From positions 434,001 to 498,000 of the forward strand of contig NZ_CP091851.1 of assembly GCF_022059845.1 (NCBI RefSeq): a DNA stretch of 64,000 nt, given 5' to 3'. Source of the DNA: Terrirubrum flagellatum (GTDB taxonomy: Bacteria; Pseudomonadota; Alphaproteobacteria; Rhizobiales; Beijerinckiaceae). How positions within the stretch are numbered: the stretch's first letter is position 1; each line of letters starts with the position of its first letter. Of this stretch, positions 44,047 to 52,008 are shown piece after piece. Under the pieces are notes generated by a model. The model was not told the DNA's origin. It did not search any database and saw only the letters and a program-made list of their open reading frames with translations. Position numbers and translations under genes: made by a program.

Positions 44047-44938
44047 AATCAATTTGTCGTCGCGCGCTATCCTCGGTTCGACGATGGCCTGGCGCGAAGC
44101 CGGCGAGAAAGACGCGCCGGTCGCGCTCTTCCTGCACGGCAATCCGGCATCGTCCTATATCTGGCGCAATATCATCCCGCATGTTGCAGGCGTTGCCCAT
44201 TGTATCGCGCCCGATCTCATCGGTTTCGGTGCGTCGGCTAAGCCCGACATCGATTATCGCTTCGTCGATCATGTCCGCTATCTCGACGCTTTCATCGAAG
44301 AAATGGGCGTTTCATCGGCCTATCTCGTCGGGCAGGACTGGGGTTCGGCGCTTGCGTTTCATCTTGCGGCGCGTCGCCCCGATTTCGTGCGCGGCCTCGC
44401 CTTCATGGAATTCATCTGGCCGACGCCGACATGGGACGACTTCCATCAGGCGCCCGTCGCGCGCGAGATGTTTCAGCAATTCCGGACGCCGGGCCTTGGC
44501 GAAGAGCTGATCATGGACGGTAACGCCTTCATTGAACGCATCCTGCCGCGCACGACGGCGCGCAAGCTGAGCGACGAAGAATTGGAAGCCTATCGCGCGC
44601 CGTTCCGGACGCGTGAATCGCGCAAGCCGGTCTGGCGCTTTCCCAACGAGTTGCCGATCGCTGGCCAACCCGCCGACGTCTGGGCCTTGATGACGGAAGC
44701 TCATCGCGCGCTCGCACGCTCGACCTATCCGAAGCTGCTGTTCGCTGTTTCGCCCGGCGCGCTCGTGTCGCCCGACTTCGCCAAAGGTTTCGCAGCCGCG
44801 CTGACGAATTGCAGGTTGGTTCAGCTCGGAGCCGGCGCCCATAATCTCCAGGAGGACCATCCCCAAGCGATCGGAACGCATGTCGCACGTTGGATCGAAG
44901 CGGCGGAGCGCGGCGCGCCGGCGACCCTGGCGGCCTGA
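44033..44938 (+). CDS. dhaA: haloalkane dehalogenase
   Basis: A 301-residue alpha/beta hydrolase of the haloalkane dehalogenase HLD-II type (DhaA/LinB-like). The catalytic Asp102 is in 'VGQDWGSAL', the acid Glu126 in 'FMEFIWP' and the base His near 270 in 'GAHNLQEDHP'. The halide-binding pair Asn37 ('HGNPASSYIWRN') and Trp103 is present. It hydrolyses carbon-halogen bonds to alcohols. The native substrate is unknown. It is translationally overlapping with the TetR gene, suggesting substrate-controlled expression. Confidence 0.85.
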   Translation: MNAHEINLSSRAILGSTMAWREAGEKDAPVALFLHGNPASSYIWRNIIPHVAGVAHCIAPDLIGFGASAKPDIDYRFVDHVRYLDAFIEEMGVSSAYLVGQDWGSALAFHLAARRPDFVRGLAFMEFIWPTPTWDDFHQAPVAREMFQQFRTPGLGEELIMDGNAFIERILPRTTARKLSDEELEAYRAPFRTRESRKPVWRFPNELPIAGQPADVWALMTEAHRALARSTYPKLLFAVSPGALVSPDFAKGFAAALTNCRLVQLGAGAHNLQEDHPQAIGTHVARWIEAAERGAPATLAA

Positions 44939-44964
44939 CCAACGATTCCGGACTCCCGTTTGCT

Positions 44965-45101
44965 GGAGCATGGCGCGAAAGGTGGGAACCGGTTTTTCCG
45001 CGACGAACGCAAGCGTTCGCTCTGCAAAAGCCATGCTCCAAGCTTTTGAAATCGATCACGTTCCCGCACTTTGATTGATTCAATCAAAGTGCGGCGTGAT
45101 C
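44965..45101. repeat. mosaic palindromic repeat element
   Basis: Two adjacent palindromic modules. The first is closed by GGAGCATGGC (44965-44974) and GCCATGCTCC (45030-45039) and contains the GGGAACCGGTTTTTC core familiar from rhizobial dispersed repeats plus CGAACGC/GCGTTCG. The second (45054-45101) pairs GATCACG/CGTGATC around a 14-bp palindrome CGCACTTTGATTGA with a one-base centre. It sits between the dehalogenase and msrP. It could fold as a BIME-like RNA hairpin. Confidence 0.75.
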
Positions 45102-45184
45102 TAAGCCTTCACGGAGTTGTCGCCGTCTCGTGACTTGGATGCGAGGCGGGGCTCGCATAGGCTTGGCGTGAACGGGAGTCCGCC

Positions 45185-46138
45185 ATGCATTTCATTCGTC
45201 GCCGGGGCTGGGAGATCGCGGAGCGCGAGGCCACGCCCGAAGGCGTTTTCCTCAACCGGCGGCAATGGGTCGTCGGCGCCGGCGCGATCGGCGGAGCGCT
45301 GGCGACGGGCGCCGCGAGCGCGCAGGAGAAGGATCCGAGCGCCGATCTCTATCCGGCGAAGCGGAACGAGAAATACGTTCTCGATCGCGATGTGACGCCG
45401 GAACAGATCAACGCCAACTACAACAACTTCTACGAGTTCGGCAGCTATAAACGCGTCGCCGCTGAAGCCCAGGCGCTGAAGACACGGCCCTGGACGGTGA
45501 AGATCGGCGGCATGGTCGAGAAGCCGGTCGAAATCGGCATCGACGACATCGTGCGCAAGATGAAGATCGAGGAGCGTCTCTATCGCCATCGCTGCGTCGA
45601 AGCCTGGTCGATGGCCGTGCCGTGGTCGGGCTTTCCGCTGAAGGATCTGCTCGCGCTCGCCAATCCTCTGGGCTCGGCGAAATATGTCGAGTTCAAGACA
45701 TTCCATGATCCGAAGAGCGCGCCGGGCCAGCGGCAGACCTGGTATCCCTGGCCCTACACCGAAGGCCTCACGATCGAGGAAGCCGGCAACGAGCTCGCTT
45801 TCCTGGTGACGGGCGCCTACGGCAAGCCGCTGCTGAAACAGTTCGGCGCCCCGATCCGTCTCGCGCTGCCGTGGAAGTATGGCTTCAAGCACATCAAATC
45901 GATCGTGCAGATCACGCTCACCGACAAGCGGCCGAAGAGCTATTGGGAAGCGCTGCAGGACAGCGAATACGGATTCTGGGCCAATGTGAATCCGGCCGTG
46001 CCGCATCCGCGCTGGAGTCAGGCGAGCGAAGAGGTGCTTGGCGCCGGCAAGCGCGTGCCGACTCAGATATTCAACGGCTACGGCGAATATGTCGCGCAGC
46101 TCTACAAGGGCCTCGAGAACGAGCGCCTGTTTGTATAG
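45185..46138 (+). CDS. msrP: protein-methionine-sulfoxide reductase catalytic subunit MsrP
   Basis: A 317-residue periplasmic molybdoenzyme. The Tat leader contains 'NRRQWVVGAGAIGGALATG'. The molybdopterin domain shows 'RCVEAWSMAVPWSGFPL' (Mo-coordinating Cys) and the MsrP hallmarks 'NNFYEFG' and 'LPWKYGFKHIKSIV'. It repairs oxidised methionines in periplasmic proteins, taking electrons from the membrane haem protein MsrQ. MsrQ is usually the next gene, but here it lies at 58.5 kb. GGGAG precedes the ATG. Confidence 0.93.
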   Translation: MHFIRRRGWEIAEREATPEGVFLNRRQWVVGAGAIGGALATGAASAQEKDPSADLYPAKRNEKYVLDRDVTPEQINANYNNFYEFGSYKRVAAEAQALKTRPWTVKIGGMVEKPVEIGIDDIVRKMKIEERLYRHRCVEAWSMAVPWSGFPLKDLLALANPLGSAKYVEFKTFHDPKSAPGQRQTWYPWPYTEGLTIEEAGNELAFLVTGAYGKPLLKQFGAPIRLALPWKYGFKHIKSIVQITLTDKRPKSYWEALQDSEYGFWANVNPAVPHPRWSQASEEVLGAGKRVPTQIFNGYGEYVAQLYKGLENERLFV

Positions 46139-46146
46139 GTAGGCGC

Positions 46147-46273
46147 AAAAGAAAAGGCCGGACATGGGGGATGTCCGGCCAAAGGTAAGGATAGCCTTTG
46201 CAGGCTTCCTTCGAGGGGAACGATCGAAGCAACACTCGACGCCGGGAGGGAGTGCGGAGCAGTCGCTTCGGTC
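46147..46273 (-). ncRNA. abcR: AbcR/alpha-r15-type small RNA candidate
   Basis: On the minus strand a transcript starting near 46273 would hold three stem-loops. The first is CACTC/GAGTG with CCTCCCGG in the loop, an anti-Shine-Dalgarno motif. The second is CTTCGA/TCGAAG. The last is a perfect rho-independent terminator (GGCCGGACAT-CCCCC-ATGTCCGGCC-TTTTCTTTT). The size (about 127 nt), the three-hairpin plan and the position beside a VtlR/LsrB gene match the AbcR family, which trans-regulates ABC transporter mRNAs with Hfq in Rhizobiales. The family name is inferred from structure and neighbourhood. Confidence 0.65.
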
Positions 46274-46279
46274 GCTCAC

Positions 46280-46308
46280 ATATTGAGATGATCGCGGCGC
46301 CGCAGCAA
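46280..46308 (-). promoter_or_regulatory. promoter of the AbcR-like small RNA
   Basis: On the minus strand TTGCTG (46308-46303), 17 bp, CAATAT (46285-46280). Each box matches the consensus at four positions. Spacing is ideal and the start would fall at about 46273. In other Rhizobiales VtlR activates abcR2; a binding site could lie just upstream but is not proved here. Confidence 0.55.
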
Positions 46309-46364
46309 CATGCTGCGCCTCATGGCAGCTATGCGCATGACTGGCCGCTGCGAGAAAATCATTC

Positions 46365-46378
46365 TTCACATATGTGAA
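46365..46378. promoter_or_regulatory. TTCACATATGTGAA palindrome
   Basis: A perfect 14-bp palindrome lying 57 bp upstream of the small-RNA -35 box and within the 405-bp gap between msrP and vtlR. It looks like a dimeric regulator site. The factor is unknown. Confidence 0.5.
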
Positions 46379-46505
46379 AGGCGCGGGGAGCGCGCATGAT
46401 TGCGCTATCAGCAGCAAGCTTTTCGGCGTGCGCAACGGCCAATTGCGAGATTGCGCGCCGCCGCTTCAAATCACTCCGGAATCGGGCGATCTAAAAGTTT
46501 AGCGA

Positions 46506-46533
46506 AGCGTGAAGCGACGAAATGTTTCACGCT
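46506..46533 (-). terminator. hairpin after the VtlR/LsrB gene
   Basis: AGCGTGAA pairs with TTCACGCT just behind the LysR stop, followed on the minus strand by TCGCTAAACTTTTA. A weak terminator separating the regulator from the small RNA. Confidence 0.55.
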
Positions 46534-46543
46534 CGTCGCGGCG

Positions 46544-47434
46544 CTAATAGGTCCAGCGCTGCGCCTTGCTGACGAGGAAGTCGCGGAAGACCTGAACACG
46601 CGCGACATTCTTCATCTCGGAGGGATAGACGAGATAGCTTTCGAGCGCCGGCATTTCCGCAAACTGCAACACTTGCACCAGCGTGCTCGACTGATCGACG
46701 AGATAATCGGGCAGCACCGCGATGCCCATCGATTTCTCGACCGCGATCTTCAGCGCCGTCACACTGTTGACCGTGAGCACCGCCTGACGCGCGTCGCGCG
46801 CGTCGCGACCGAGCGTCGGCAGCCAGTTGATCTGCGCGAGATAGCTCGGTTCGGCGCCGCCGAAGGCGATGATGCGATGCTCGTCCAGCGCTTCGAGATT
46901 GTCAGGACGGCCGTAGCTCTTGATGTAGTCCTGCGACGCATAGGCGTGGAAATGCACCGTGAACAGGCGTCGCTGGATGAGGTCCGGCTGAGTCGGCTGG
47001 CGCAAGCGAAGCGCGACGTCGGCCTCGCGCATGGCGAGATCGAGCTCCTCGTTGGTGAGGATCACCTCGATGCGGATGTCAGGATATTGCTGCGTGAATT
47101 CGACGAGCCGCGGCGTCAGCCAATGCGTGCCGAGGCCAAGCGTCGTCGTGACCTTGAGATCGCCGTTCGGTTGCTCGCGGCTGTCATGCAGGCGGGCGCG
47201 CGTGGCGTCGAGCTTCTGCACCATCTCCTTGGCGGCGCGATAGAGAAGCTCGCCCTGTTCGGTCAGGATCAGGCCGCGGGCGTGACGATGGAACAGCGGC
47301 GCCTTGAGATCGCGCTCCAGCGCGGACACCTGACGGCTGACCGCTGACTGCGACAGGGACAGTTGGTCGCCGGCATGGGTGAAGCTGCCCGCTTCCGCGG
47401 CGACGTAGAAAACGCGTAATCGATCCCAATCCAC
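46544..47434 (-). CDS. lsrB: LysR-family regulator of the VtlR/LsrB type
   Basis: A 296-residue LysR protein. The HTH region 'DWDRLRVFYVAAEAGSFTHAGDQLSLSQSAVSRQVSALERDLKAPLFHRHARGLILTEQGELLYRAA' and the effector part 'LNDEELDLAMREADVALRLRQPTQPDLIQRRLF'-like segments match VtlR (Brucella) and LsrB (Sinorhizobium, Agrobacterium). The true start is the GTG at 47432-47434 behind GGGGGG; the 58 extra residues of the longer frame lack LysR similarity. LsrB/VtlR regulators control abcR sRNAs and envelope or oxidative-stress genes. Here a candidate abcR lies directly downstream. Confidence 0.88.
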   Translation of the reverse strand: MDWDRLRVFYVAAEAGSFTHAGDQLSLSQSAVSRQVSALERDLKAPLFHRHARGLILTEQGELLYRAAKEMVQKLDATRARLHDSREQPNGDLKVTTTLGLGTHWLTPRLVEFTQQYPDIRIEVILTNEELDLAMREADVALRLRQPTQPDLIQRRLFTVHFHAYASQDYIKSYGRPDNLEALDEHRIIAFGGAEPSYLAQINWLPTLGRDARDARQAVLTVNSVTALKIAVEKSMGIAVLPDYLVDQSSTLVQVLQFAEMPALESYLVYPSEMKNVARVQVFRDFLVSKAQRWTY

Positions 47435-47799
47435 GTTCGTACCCCCCAAAATTTTGGACGCGGTCGACACGGACAGGCAGGTCCGAGAAACCTTAAGCCT
47501 GCGTGCAAGCCGACATCGTTCTCGTTGAAGCAGCCGGTCTCCAGAGACTCGGACGCCTGTATGCGTTGTCCGCATAAGTGCGCCTCCAGCGATGCAAAGG
47601 TCAATCAAGAATTTGCATTTCCTTCGGAATTTCCGCTGGCATCACGCAGTTTGATGGCCTATGTCACGGCCGTTGATTGGTCTGCTTTTCGGCAACGCGC
47701 TGTTTTTCCGGCCTTTTCACGCTAAGGAAGGGGAGCCGTCAGGCGAGGGGCGCCTGAAGGCCGTTTGTATTCGTCCAAGGCTGGAGTCTGGCCAAGCTG
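47435..47799. other. intergenic gap, divergent promoters
   Basis: This 365-bp gap separates the divergent LysR and adenylate-cyclase genes. It contains a modest AT-rich stretch and a TCAGGC/GCCTGA stem around 47739-47757 close to the cyclase start. No gene or RNA could be supported. Confidence 0.55.
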
Positions 47800-49626
47800 A
47801 TGTGGAGATCGACCGGGGCGACGGCGGTTCATCGGCGGCTGGCGGCGATCGTCGCCGCCGACGTGGTTGGATTCGGCCGCCTGATCAGCCGGGATGAGCT
47901 CGGCACGCTTCGGCGTTTCCGGGCTGTCCGGGATCACCTCGTCGATCCCATGATCGCCAGCCATCACGGCCGCATCGTGAAGACCGCCGGCGACGGGCTT
48001 CTCGCCGAATTCGGCAGCGTCGTCGACGCGGTCGCGTGCTCGCTCGAAATCCAGCGCGACATGATCGAGCGCAACGAGGGCTTCGCCGTCGACATGCGGA
48101 TGGTGTTCCGCATCGGCGTCAATGTCGGCGACATCATCATCGATGGCGACGACATCCATGGCGACGGCGTGAACGTCGCGGCGCGGCTCGAAGCCCTGTG
48201 CGAGCCGGGCGGCGTCTGCATTTCGAGCGCGGTCTCCGATCACATCCGCGACGCGCTGCTGTTCTCCTTCGCCGATCGCGGCGAGCACAAGGTCAAGAAC
48301 ATCGCGCGGCCGATCCGCATCTTCGGGCTGTCCGAGGAAGATATAGCGGATCTGCCGCGGCGCGCGTCCGAGCCGCGCGCCGGCGCACGCGCAGCCGTCC
48401 GCAGCGGTCCGCCGCTGCTCTCGATCGTCGTCCTGCCCTTCACGAATTTCAGCAACGATCCCGAGCAGGAATTTCTCGCCGACGGCATCACCGAGGATCT
48501 GACGACTGATCTCTCGCGCATCACCGGCAGCTTCGTCATCGCGCGCAACACGGCCTTCACCTACAAGGGCCAGAATGTCGATGTGCGCCAGGTCGGACGC
48601 GAACTCGGCGTGCGCTATGTGCTCGAAGGCAGCGTGCGCCGCGCCGGCCAGCATGTGCGGCTCACGGTCCAGCTCATCGAGGCCGACACGGGCGCGCATA
48701 TCTGGGCCGAACGTTTCGACGGCGATCGCCAGAACATGATCGAAATCCAGAACGAGGTGACCGGCCGCATTGCGCGCACGCTCAATCTTGAACTGGTGCA
48801 GGCCGACGCCAGGCGAACCATGCGCCAGCAGGCGCTCGCGCCGACCATTCTCGATCACATCGCGCTTGGCCGCGCCTATATGAACAAGCCGTTCTCGATG
48901 GAGAATGTCCGCGCCGCGCGGCGCCATTTCAAGGACGCGCTCGCGCTCGACAATGACGCGGTCGAAGCCATGTCGGGTCTTGCGATGGTGATCGCGCGCG
49001 ACCTCGCCGACGGCTGGAGCGACAATCCGGGCGAGGACATGACGTTGTGCGATTCATTGCTGAAGCGCGCGCTCGATCTTGATTCGCGCAACGCCGACGC
49101 GCATTACGCCCAGGGGCAGCTCTGGCGCACGCGCGGCTATATGGACGATGCCATCGCATCGACGGAAACAGCGCTGCAGATCAGCCCGAACCATTATTAT
49201 GCGATGCGCGCGCTGGGCTATCTCTATTATTTCTCGGGCGACCTCGAGAAAGCGCTGGCCTTCGCCAACGACTATGTGCGCGTCAGCCCGCGCGATCCCG
49301 AGCTTGCGGTGCTGAACTGGGTGAAGGGCAGCTCCAACCTCCAGCTTGGCAATGTCGAGGAGGCGATAGGCTATCTCAGCCAGGCCCGCGCGCTCAATCG
49401 CAATCTCTGGTTCGTCCATTATTCGCTGGCCGGCGCGCTCGGGCTTTCCGGCCGGATCGAAGAGGCGCAGGAGTCGGTCGCCGCCTTCCGCGCGCTGAAG
49501 CCGGATTACACCTCGCTCGCCAAGGTGCATGCGGCGCTGCCCTATCTCACCGATAAGCGCTATCAGGCGAGGGCGTCCCAGACCGTCGAGAAAGGCCTGC
49601 AGGCGGCCGGCTTCCCGCGCGAGTAA
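47800..49626 (+). CDS. class III adenylate cyclase with TolB-like and TPR regions
   Basis: A 608-residue soluble protein. The class III cyclase domain (1-180) has the metal-binding Asp in 'AAIVAADVVGFGRLI', 'KTAGDGLLAEFGSVVDAV' and 'RIGVNVGDIIIDGDDIHGDGVNVAARLEALCEPGG'. A TolB/FlgO-like segment follows ('SIVVLPFTNFSNDPEQEFLADGITEDL', about 208-235). Six or so TPR repeats occupy 420-600. Such proteins are abundant in rhizobia and make cAMP; the input signal is unknown. Confidence 0.9.
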   Translation: MWRSTGATAVHRRLAAIVAADVVGFGRLISRDELGTLRRFRAVRDHLVDPMIASHHGRIVKTAGDGLLAEFGSVVDAVACSLEIQRDMIERNEGFAVDMRMVFRIGVNVGDIIIDGDDIHGDGVNVAARLEALCEPGGVCISSAVSDHIRDALLFSFADRGEHKVKNIARPIRIFGLSEEDIADLPRRASEPRAGARAAVRSGPPLLSIVVLPFTNFSNDPEQEFLADGITEDLTTDLSRITGSFVIARNTAFTYKGQNVDVRQVGRELGVRYVLEGSVRRAGQHVRLTVQLIEADTGAHIWAERFDGDRQNMIEIQNEVTGRIARTLNLELVQADARRTMRQQALAPTILDHIALGRAYMNKPFSMENVRAARRHFKDALALDNDAVEAMSGLAMVIARDLADGWSDNPGEDMTLCDSLLKRALDLDSRNADAHYAQGQLWRTRGYMDDAIASTETALQISPNHYYAMRALGYLYYFSGDLEKALAFANDYVRVSPRDPELAVLNWVKGSSNLQLGNVEEAIGYLSQARALNRNLWFVHYSLAGALGLSGRIEEAQESVAAFRALKPDYTSLAKVHAALPYLTDKRYQARASQTVEKGLQAAGFPRE

Positions 49627-49750
49627 AAAACTTCGCGCCACGTCCCGTGCGACATTGCGCCGGTCGACATCCGCCCGTCATGATGCGACGCAATGAGGCA
49701 AGGGTCACGCCGCAGGCATCAGCCCGGCGGCTTCCAATGGGAGAAGATCG

Positions 49751-50536
49751 ATGTCTCTTGCCGGAAAAGTCGCTGTCGTCACGGGCTCCACCAGCGGGAT
49801 CGGGCTGTCGCTCGCCCGCACCTTCGCTGGAGACGGCGCCAATATCGTCATCAATGGCTTCGGCGACGCCGCCGCGATCGAGAAGGAGCGGGCGTCGATC
49901 GAGGCCGACTTCAAGGTGAAGTGCCTCTATTCGCCGGCCGACATGTCCAAGGGCGCGGAAGTGACCGGCATGATCCAGATGGCCGAGAAGGAGTTTGGCC
50001 GGGTCGACGTGCTCGTCAACAATGCTGGCATCCAGCATGTGGCGCCGATCGAGGAGTTTCCCGACGACAAATGGGAAGCCATCATCCGCATCAACCTGCT
50101 CGCCGCCTTCTACGCCACCAAGGCCGTCGTGCCCGGCATGAAGGCGCGCGGCTGGGGCCGCATCATCAACACGGCGTCGGCCCACGCCCTCGTCGCCTCG
50201 CCCTTCAAGTCGGCCTATGTCGCAGCCAAGCACGGCATCGCCGGCCTGACCAAGACGGTCGCGCTTGAAGTCGCGACCAACCACATCACCTGTAACGCGA
50301 TCTGCCCCGGCTATGTCTGGACGCCGCTCGTCGAGAAGCAGATTCCGGACACGATGGCGGCGCGTCATATGACCAAGGAACAGGTCATCCATGACGTGCT
50401 GCTCGAAGCGCAGCCAACCAAGGAATTCGTCACCGTCGAGCAGGTCGCGGCGTTGGCGCTGTTCCTTGCATCCGACGCGGCCGCCTCGATCACCGGCGCC
50501 ATCCTGCCGATCGACGGCGGCTGGACGGCGCATTGA
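49751..50536 (+). CDS. bdhA: D-3-hydroxybutyrate dehydrogenase
   Basis: A 261-residue short-chain dehydrogenase. The NAD-binding motif is 'VTGSTSGIGLSLARTF', the active-site set is 'NNAGIQ', 'NTASAHALVASPFKSAYVAAKHG' (Ser-Tyr-Lys), and the BdhA-specific 'CNAICPGYVWTPLVEKQIPD' and 'FVTVEQVAALALFLASDAAASITGAILPIDGGW' are present. It interconverts 3-hydroxybutyrate and acetoacetate in polyhydroxybutyrate use. It overlaps the patatin gene by four bases, so both are on one mRNA. Confidence 0.95.
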   Translation: MSLAGKVAVVTGSTSGIGLSLARTFAGDGANIVINGFGDAAAIEKERASIEADFKVKCLYSPADMSKGAEVTGMIQMAEKEFGRVDVLVNNAGIQHVAPIEEFPDDKWEAIIRINLLAAFYATKAVVPGMKARGWGRIINTASAHALVASPFKSAYVAAKHGIAGLTKTVALEVATNHITCNAICPGYVWTPLVEKQIPDTMAARHMTKEQVIHDVLLEAQPTKEFVTVEQVAALALFLASDAAASITGAILPIDGGWTAH

Positions 50537-51552
50537 GCGAGCCGACAAAATCAATCTCACTTGCGCTCCAGGGCGGCGGCGCACATGGCGCCTTCACCTG
50601 GGGCGTGCTCGACGCCTTTCTCGCTGACGGCCGCATCAGGATCGATGCGATCTCGGGAACCAGCGCCGGCGCGGTGAATGGCGCGCTGGTGGTGGACGGT
50701 TTCCAGGAAGGCGGCGCGGAAGGCGCGCGCAAGCAACTCGATGTGTTCTGGCGCGCGATCAGCGGCGACTCCTCGTGGACGTCCTCGCAGCGCGATCTGC
50801 TCGGACGTTTTCTTTCCGGCGTCGATCCCGGCCGCATGTTCGCCAACGCCTGGTTCGACTGGTTTTCAAGTTTCGCCAGCCCTTACGATTTCAATCCGCT
50901 CAATCTCAATCCGCTGCGCGATCTCCTCGATGAGCAGATCGATTTCAAACGCTTGCGCGCCCATGACGAGATCAAGCTCTTCGTCACGGCGACGAATGTG
51001 CGCAGCGGCAAGATCAAGGTGTTCGAAGGCAAGGAATTGACCGCCGATCATGTGATGGCGTCGGCTTGTCTGCCGCTGCTGTTTCACGCCGTCGAAATCA
51101 ACGGCGAGGCCTATTGGGACGGTGGCTATATGGGAAACCCCGCGCTGTTTCCCCTGTTCTATGGCGGCAAGTCAGCCGACGTGCTGCTGGTGCAGCTCAA
51201 TCCTATCTTTCGCAACCATGTGCCGACCACGGCGCAGGATATTCAGGATCGCCTGAACGAGATTACTTTCAATTCGAGCCTGCTGCGCGAATTTCGCGCC
51301 GTGGATTTCGTGCAGCGGCTCGTCGATCAGGGTTTGCTGCCGCAGGACAAATATATGCGCGTCCGCATGCACCGCATCGATGCAGACAAGGCGCTGAAGG
51401 ATTTCGACGCCTCGACCAAAATGGATTCAGGTTTCGATTTTCTGCTGAAGCTGAAGCAATCGGGCCAGCGCGCCGCCCGCGCCTGGCTGAAGAAACATTT
51501 CGATGATCTCGGCGTGCGCGAAACGCTGATTTTGCGGGATGAGATCACTTGA
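50533..51552 (+). CDS. patatin-like phospholipase
   Basis: A 339-residue patatin-fold lipase. The oxyanion loop is 'LALQGGGAHGAFTWGVLDAF', the nucleophile 'GTSAGAVNGALV', and the Asp of the dyad is in 'YWDGGYMGNPALFPLF'. It starts at TTG, which overlaps the bdhA TGA, so its translation is coupled to bdhA. The link to 3-hydroxybutyrate metabolism suggests a role in storage-granule or lipid turnover, but substrate is unproven. Confidence 0.88.
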   Translation: MSEPTKSISLALQGGGAHGAFTWGVLDAFLADGRIRIDAISGTSAGAVNGALVVDGFQEGGAEGARKQLDVFWRAISGDSSWTSSQRDLLGRFLSGVDPGRMFANAWFDWFSSFASPYDFNPLNLNPLRDLLDEQIDFKRLRAHDEIKLFVTATNVRSGKIKVFEGKELTADHVMASACLPLLFHAVEINGEAYWDGGYMGNPALFPLFYGGKSADVLLVQLNPIFRNHVPTTAQDIQDRLNEITFNSSLLREFRAVDFVQRLVDQGLLPQDKYMRVRMHRIDADKALKDFDASTKMDSGFDFLLKLKQSGQRAARAWLKKHFDDLGVRETLILRDEIT

Positions 51553-51662
51553 TTGTTCGCGGGCTCTCGGCGACGCCCGGACGCAATAAGACAGCGTGAC
51601 ATCTGCTTACACCAGCAGCGTCACGCTGTCAAGACTAAATTCCTAGATTTTTCACCCGCCCC

Positions 51663-51905
51663 TCAGGCGGCCGGGTGGGCAAGCCGTTCGTGGCCGCCAG
51701 CGCCGTCAAGCCGGTTCGCTGTCGCGTGCAGCAGGCGCGCCACGCCGTTACGCAACGCGGCAAGGCCGATCGCGAGCCCCTTGGCGACGATATGGGCGTT
51801 GTGCTGGCGGGCGACCTGGTCGGTCGCGATGACGTCGATCGTTCCGGCGGAGGTGTAGATCACCTGCTGGAAGTTGTCCGAACGGGGGAAGGGATATCGG
51901 TCCAT
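51663..51905 (-). CDS. small hypothetical protein
   Basis: An 80-residue protein behind a good AGGAG ribosome site eight bases before ATG. The first half 'RSDNFQQVIYTSAGTIDVIATDQVARQHNAHIVAKGLAI' looks folded; no family is recognised. It is divergent from the LysR regulator 103 bp away and may be its target. Confidence 0.55.
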   Translation of the reverse strand: MDRYPFPRSDNFQQVIYTSAGTIDVIATDQVARQHNAHIVAKGLAIGLAALRNGVARLLHATANRLDGAGGHERLAHPAA

Positions 51906-52008
51906 GGCTGGCTCCTTTGAGCTCTCCGTGTCGATGGTTGATTTATTCTACTTTCCTGGCCTGATAATCTGGCTTGCAGGACAAATACTCCTGAAATAAA
52001 TTCACGAA

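Noticed and set aside
45101-46435. 444-residue minus-strand open frame over msrP
   Set aside because: Shadow of msrP; no recognisable domain, and it crosses the AbcR-like RNA.
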